DNA from: Haloterrigena alkaliphila
Lineage (GTDB): Archaea > Halobacteriota > Halobacteria > Halobacteriales > Natrialbaceae
Assembly (NCBI RefSeq): GCF_017352155.2
Contig: NZ_CP071462.1
Span: 372,001 to 436,000, forward strand
Direction: 5' to 3'
Length of the DNA stretch: 64,000 nucleotides
Shown here one piece after another: positions 62,193 through 64,000 of the stretch. Position numbers and translations under genes: made by a program. Every line of letters starts with the position of its first letter. The stretch's first letter is position 1. The notes under the pieces were generated by a model, which was given only the letters and a program-made list of their open reading frames with translations, was not told where the DNA came from and did not search any database.

Positions 62193-63149
62193 TTACTCGA
62201 GGGCGGCCTCGAGGTCGTCGGCCACCGCGTCGTAGGCCTCGTGGGCGCGCGTGAGGTCGACCGAGCCCTCGACCATGCTGACGAAGCCGTGGATCATGTC
62301 CTCGTAGTGGTGGTGCGAGACCGGGACGCCGGCGGCCTCGAGGCGCTCGGCGTAGGCCGCGCCGTCGTCCCGCAGCGGGTCGAAGCCGGCGGTGACGACC
62401 GTCGCGGGCGGCAGCCTCGAGAGGTCGGCCGCCAGTCGCGGGCGGGCGTAGACGTTCCCTTTGTCTACCTCGCGATCGAAGTAACAGTCCTCGAACCACG
62501 CCATCCCGTCCCGCTCGAGGAAGTAGCCCTCGCCGTTCTCCTCGTAGGCCTCGGTCTCGGTGACGTCGCCGGTGATGGGGTAGAACAGTACCTGGTGGGC
62601 GATTTCGGGGCCGCCACGGTCCCGCGAGCGCAGGGCCGTCGCCGCCGCGAGGTTGCCGCCGGCGCTGTCGCCCGCGAGGACGATGCGACCGCGGTCGCCG
62701 CCCAGCGTCTCGATTTCGTCGGCGGCCCACTCCAGCGCGGCGTAACAGTCCTCGAGAGCGGCCGGGAACGGGTGCTCGGGCGCCAACCGGTACTCGAGGC
62801 TGGCGACGGTGTAGCCGGTCTCGGCGGCGAGTTTCCGACACGTCTTGTCGTAGGCGTCGACGCTCCCGAGGACGAAGCCGCCCCCGTGGAAAAAGAGGAT
62901 CGTCGGCCGCGGGGTCTCGCCCGCGGGCTGGTAGATGCGGACCGGGAGGTCCCCGCCCGGGCCGTCGATCGTTCGGTCTTCGACCGACTCGACGGCGATC
63001 GGGTCGCCCTCGGCGGCGAACATTCCCTCGAGGAGTTCGCGCGCCTCCTCGACCGGCAGTTCGTGCAGATCGGGCGCGTCCGGCGAGTCGAGCAACTCGA
63101 GGAGCGGTTCGACCTCCGGGTGGGGTTCGGGTGCGCGTGACGGTGGCAT
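62193..63149 (-). CDS. HSL-family esterase/lipase, tandem paralogue
   Basis: A 318-residue protein closely related to the previous one along its length: LFFHGGGFVLGSV, GDSAGGNLAAA, VTAGFDPLRDDG and DMIHGFVSMV. The start MPPSRAPEPHPEV aligns with its neighbour. The two were clearly produced by tandem duplication and are separated by 141 nt. Substrate differences cannot be read. Confidence 0.9.
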   Translation of the reverse strand: MPPSRAPEPHPEVEPLLELLDSPDAPDLHELPVEEARELLEGMFAAEGDPIAVESVEDRTIDGPGGDLPVRIYQPAGETPRPTILFFHGGGFVLGSVDAYDKTCRKLAAETGYTVASLEYRLAPEHPFPAALEDCYAALEWAADEIETLGGDRGRIVLAGDSAGGNLAAATALRSRDRGGPEIAHQVLFYPITGDVTETEAYEENGEGYFLERDGMAWFEDCYFDREVDKGNVYARPRLAADLSRLPPATVVTAGFDPLRDDGAAYAERLEAAGVPVSHHHYEDMIHGFVSMVEGSVDLTRAHEAYDAVADDLEAALE

Positions 63150-63232
63150 GCCACAGGCCACTCAGTGACAGAATAAAAAGGTGTACGCATCGGCACTCCG
63201 GAGCGCTCGCCCGACGGGTCCGTTCCACACCG

Positions 63233-63239
63233 CTTATTT
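63233..63239 (+). promoter_or_regulatory. pyrE: TATA box of pyrE
   Basis: CTTATTT about 28 nt before the ATG at 63264, fitting a leaderless transcript. Confidence 0.55.
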
Positions 63240-63263
63240 CGGTTCGGTGCGGCCCTTCGAGCA

Positions 63264-63791
63264 ATGACGAACGAGGCACTCATCGCAGCCCTGCGCGAGG
63301 CGGAGGCCGTCAAGTTCGGCGAGTTCGAACTCTCCCACGGCGGTACCAGCGAGTACTACGTCGACAAGTACCTCTTCGAGACCGACCCGGACTGTCTCGA
63401 GGCCATCGCCGCGGCCTTCGCCGAGCGACTCGAGGCCGACGACAAACTCGGCGGCGTCGCCCTCGGCGGCGTTCCCCTCGCGGCGGCCACCAGCGTCGCC
63501 GCCGGCGTTCCCTACGTCATCGCGCGCAAGCAGCGCAAGGAGTACGGCACCGGGAACCTGATCGAGGGCCGCCTCGAGGAGGGCGAGGAGGTCGTCGTCG
63601 TCGAGGACATCGTGACGACGGGGACGAGCCTCGTCGAGGCCGTCGAGGCGCTCCGGGAAGCGGGCGCGACCGTCGATCGCGCGCTGGTCGTCGTCGACCG
63701 CGAGGAGGGCGGCCGCGAGAACGTCGAGGACGCCGGCGTGGAGATGGAGGCGCTGGTGACCGCGAGCGAGTTGTTAGCGGACCGGGACTGA
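63264..63791 (+). CDS. pyrE: Orotate phosphoribosyltransferase
   Basis: A 175-residue type I phosphoribosyltransferase. [20 protein letters not shown] holds the orotate-side Lys, [16 protein letters not shown] the catalytic loop, and [18 protein letters not shown] the PRPP-binding motif. It makes OMP in pyrimidine synthesis. Length is normal for archaeal PyrE. Confidence 0.95.
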   Translation: MTNEALIAALREAEAVKFGEFELSHGGTSEYYVDKYLFETDPDCLEAIAAAFAERLEADDKLGGVALGGVPLAAATSVAAGVPYVIARKQRKEYGTGNLIEGRLEEGEEVVVVEDIVTTGTSLVEAVEALREAGATVDRALVVVDREEGGRENVEDAGVEMEALVTASELLADRD

Positions 63792-63822
63792 GTGCTCGCC
63801 GACGCGCTCTCCGGTCGCTCGA

Positions 63823-64000
63823 TCAGAGATCGATCGTCGCCGTCTCCGTCGCCGTATTGCCGTTCGTATCGGTGACCGTGAGTTCGACCTCGTAGCGTTC
63901 ACCGTGTCCCTTGCGAACGCGATGACCGTGTTCGCCCGCGGCGTTCGAACCGCTCACTCCGGTGGATTCGGAGATCGATCCCCAGCCGTCACCGGTCAGC
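63823..64000 (-). CDS. C-terminal end of a PKD-type beta-domain protein (partial)
   Basis: The frame enters the window at 64000 and stops at 63823, giving about 59 residues. The end HGERYEVELTVTDTNGNTAT followed by ETATIDL is the closing strand pattern of a PKD or similar Ig-like domain, common in secreted haloarchaeal proteins. The start and other domains lie outside the window. Convergent with pyrE, 31 nt apart. Confidence 0.65.
   Translation of the reverse strand, partial: LTGDGWGSISESTGVSGSNAAGEHGHRVRKGHGERYEVELTVTDTNGNTATETATIDL

Noticed and set aside
1-64000. CRISPR arrays, rRNA genes, complete insertion sequences
   Set aside because: I looked for regularly spaced direct repeats, conserved rRNA segments and transposase motifs and found none; the only mobile element seen is the 76-bp palindrome.
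1-64000. Frequent CTCGAG/CTCGAC words as a possible regulatory repeat
   Set aside because: They occur mainly in coding frames as Leu-Glu/Leu-Asp codon pairs and reflect the codon and amino acid bias of this genome.

Overview
The window is chromosomal DNA from an extremely halophilic archaeon, most likely Natrialbales (Natrinema/Haloterrigena-like). The basis is high GC with strongly GC-ending codons, very acidic proteins, TATA boxes about 28 nt before start codons (leaderless transcription), a tRNA gene without encoded CCA, archaeal genes (diphthine synthase, Trm5, AglJ, archaeal RecJ-like nuclease) and many small families I know only from haloarchaea. No rRNA, CRISPR array or complete insertion sequence was seen.

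Layout. 1-8.5 kb: housekeeping and conserved haloarchaeal genes (RecJ-like nuclease, UPF0173 metallo-hydrolase, OsmC, a ComEC-like lipoprotein with DUF3006, gamma-carbonic anhydrase-like protein) plus a winged-helix/TumE-like pair that may be a toxin-antitoxin module. 8.7-12.8 kb: one 1368-residue exported protein with about fifteen copies of a 23-residue Gln/Ala/Gly repeat. 13.3-15.4 kb: bioY-bioM-bioN biotin uptake transporter. 15.5-21.1 kb: a dihydrolipoamide-dehydrogenase-like flavoprotein with a His-rich tail, a DsrE-like protein, a Tat-exported cupredoxin protein and a GH15 glucoamylase-like enzyme.

21.3-35.8 kb is accessory in character: a DCC protein, short-chain dehydrogenase, sulfatase, two paralogous Asp-nucleophile alpha/beta hydrolases, a HAD type II dehalogenase-like protein, two regulators, an NADH oxidase/CoA-disulfide reductase, three gene remnants (two SDRs, one peroxiredoxin) and a seven-PAS histidine kinase. 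It ends at tRNA-Thr(CGT), whose 3' end is duplicated nearby, as expected from past integration at the tRNA.

36-41.9 kb: Trm5, a Rieske protein, a RidA-family gene carrying a 76-bp palindromic mobile element in frame, DphB, membrane proteins and hydrolases. 42-53 kb: an MFS transporter and the branched-chain amino acid genes leuA, ilvB-ilvN-ilvC-small ORF-leuC-leuD, an EamA transporter and leuB, all on the minus strand. leuA shows an apparent one-base frameshift in a six-base homopolymer just after its start. 53.5-64 kb: two ferritin-like proteins, small haloarchaeal proteins, aglJ and aglM for S-layer N-glycosylation, two tandem HSL-type esterases, pyrE and the end of a PKD-type protein. Short noncoding repeats recur at 7.5, 55.3 and 60.9 kb.
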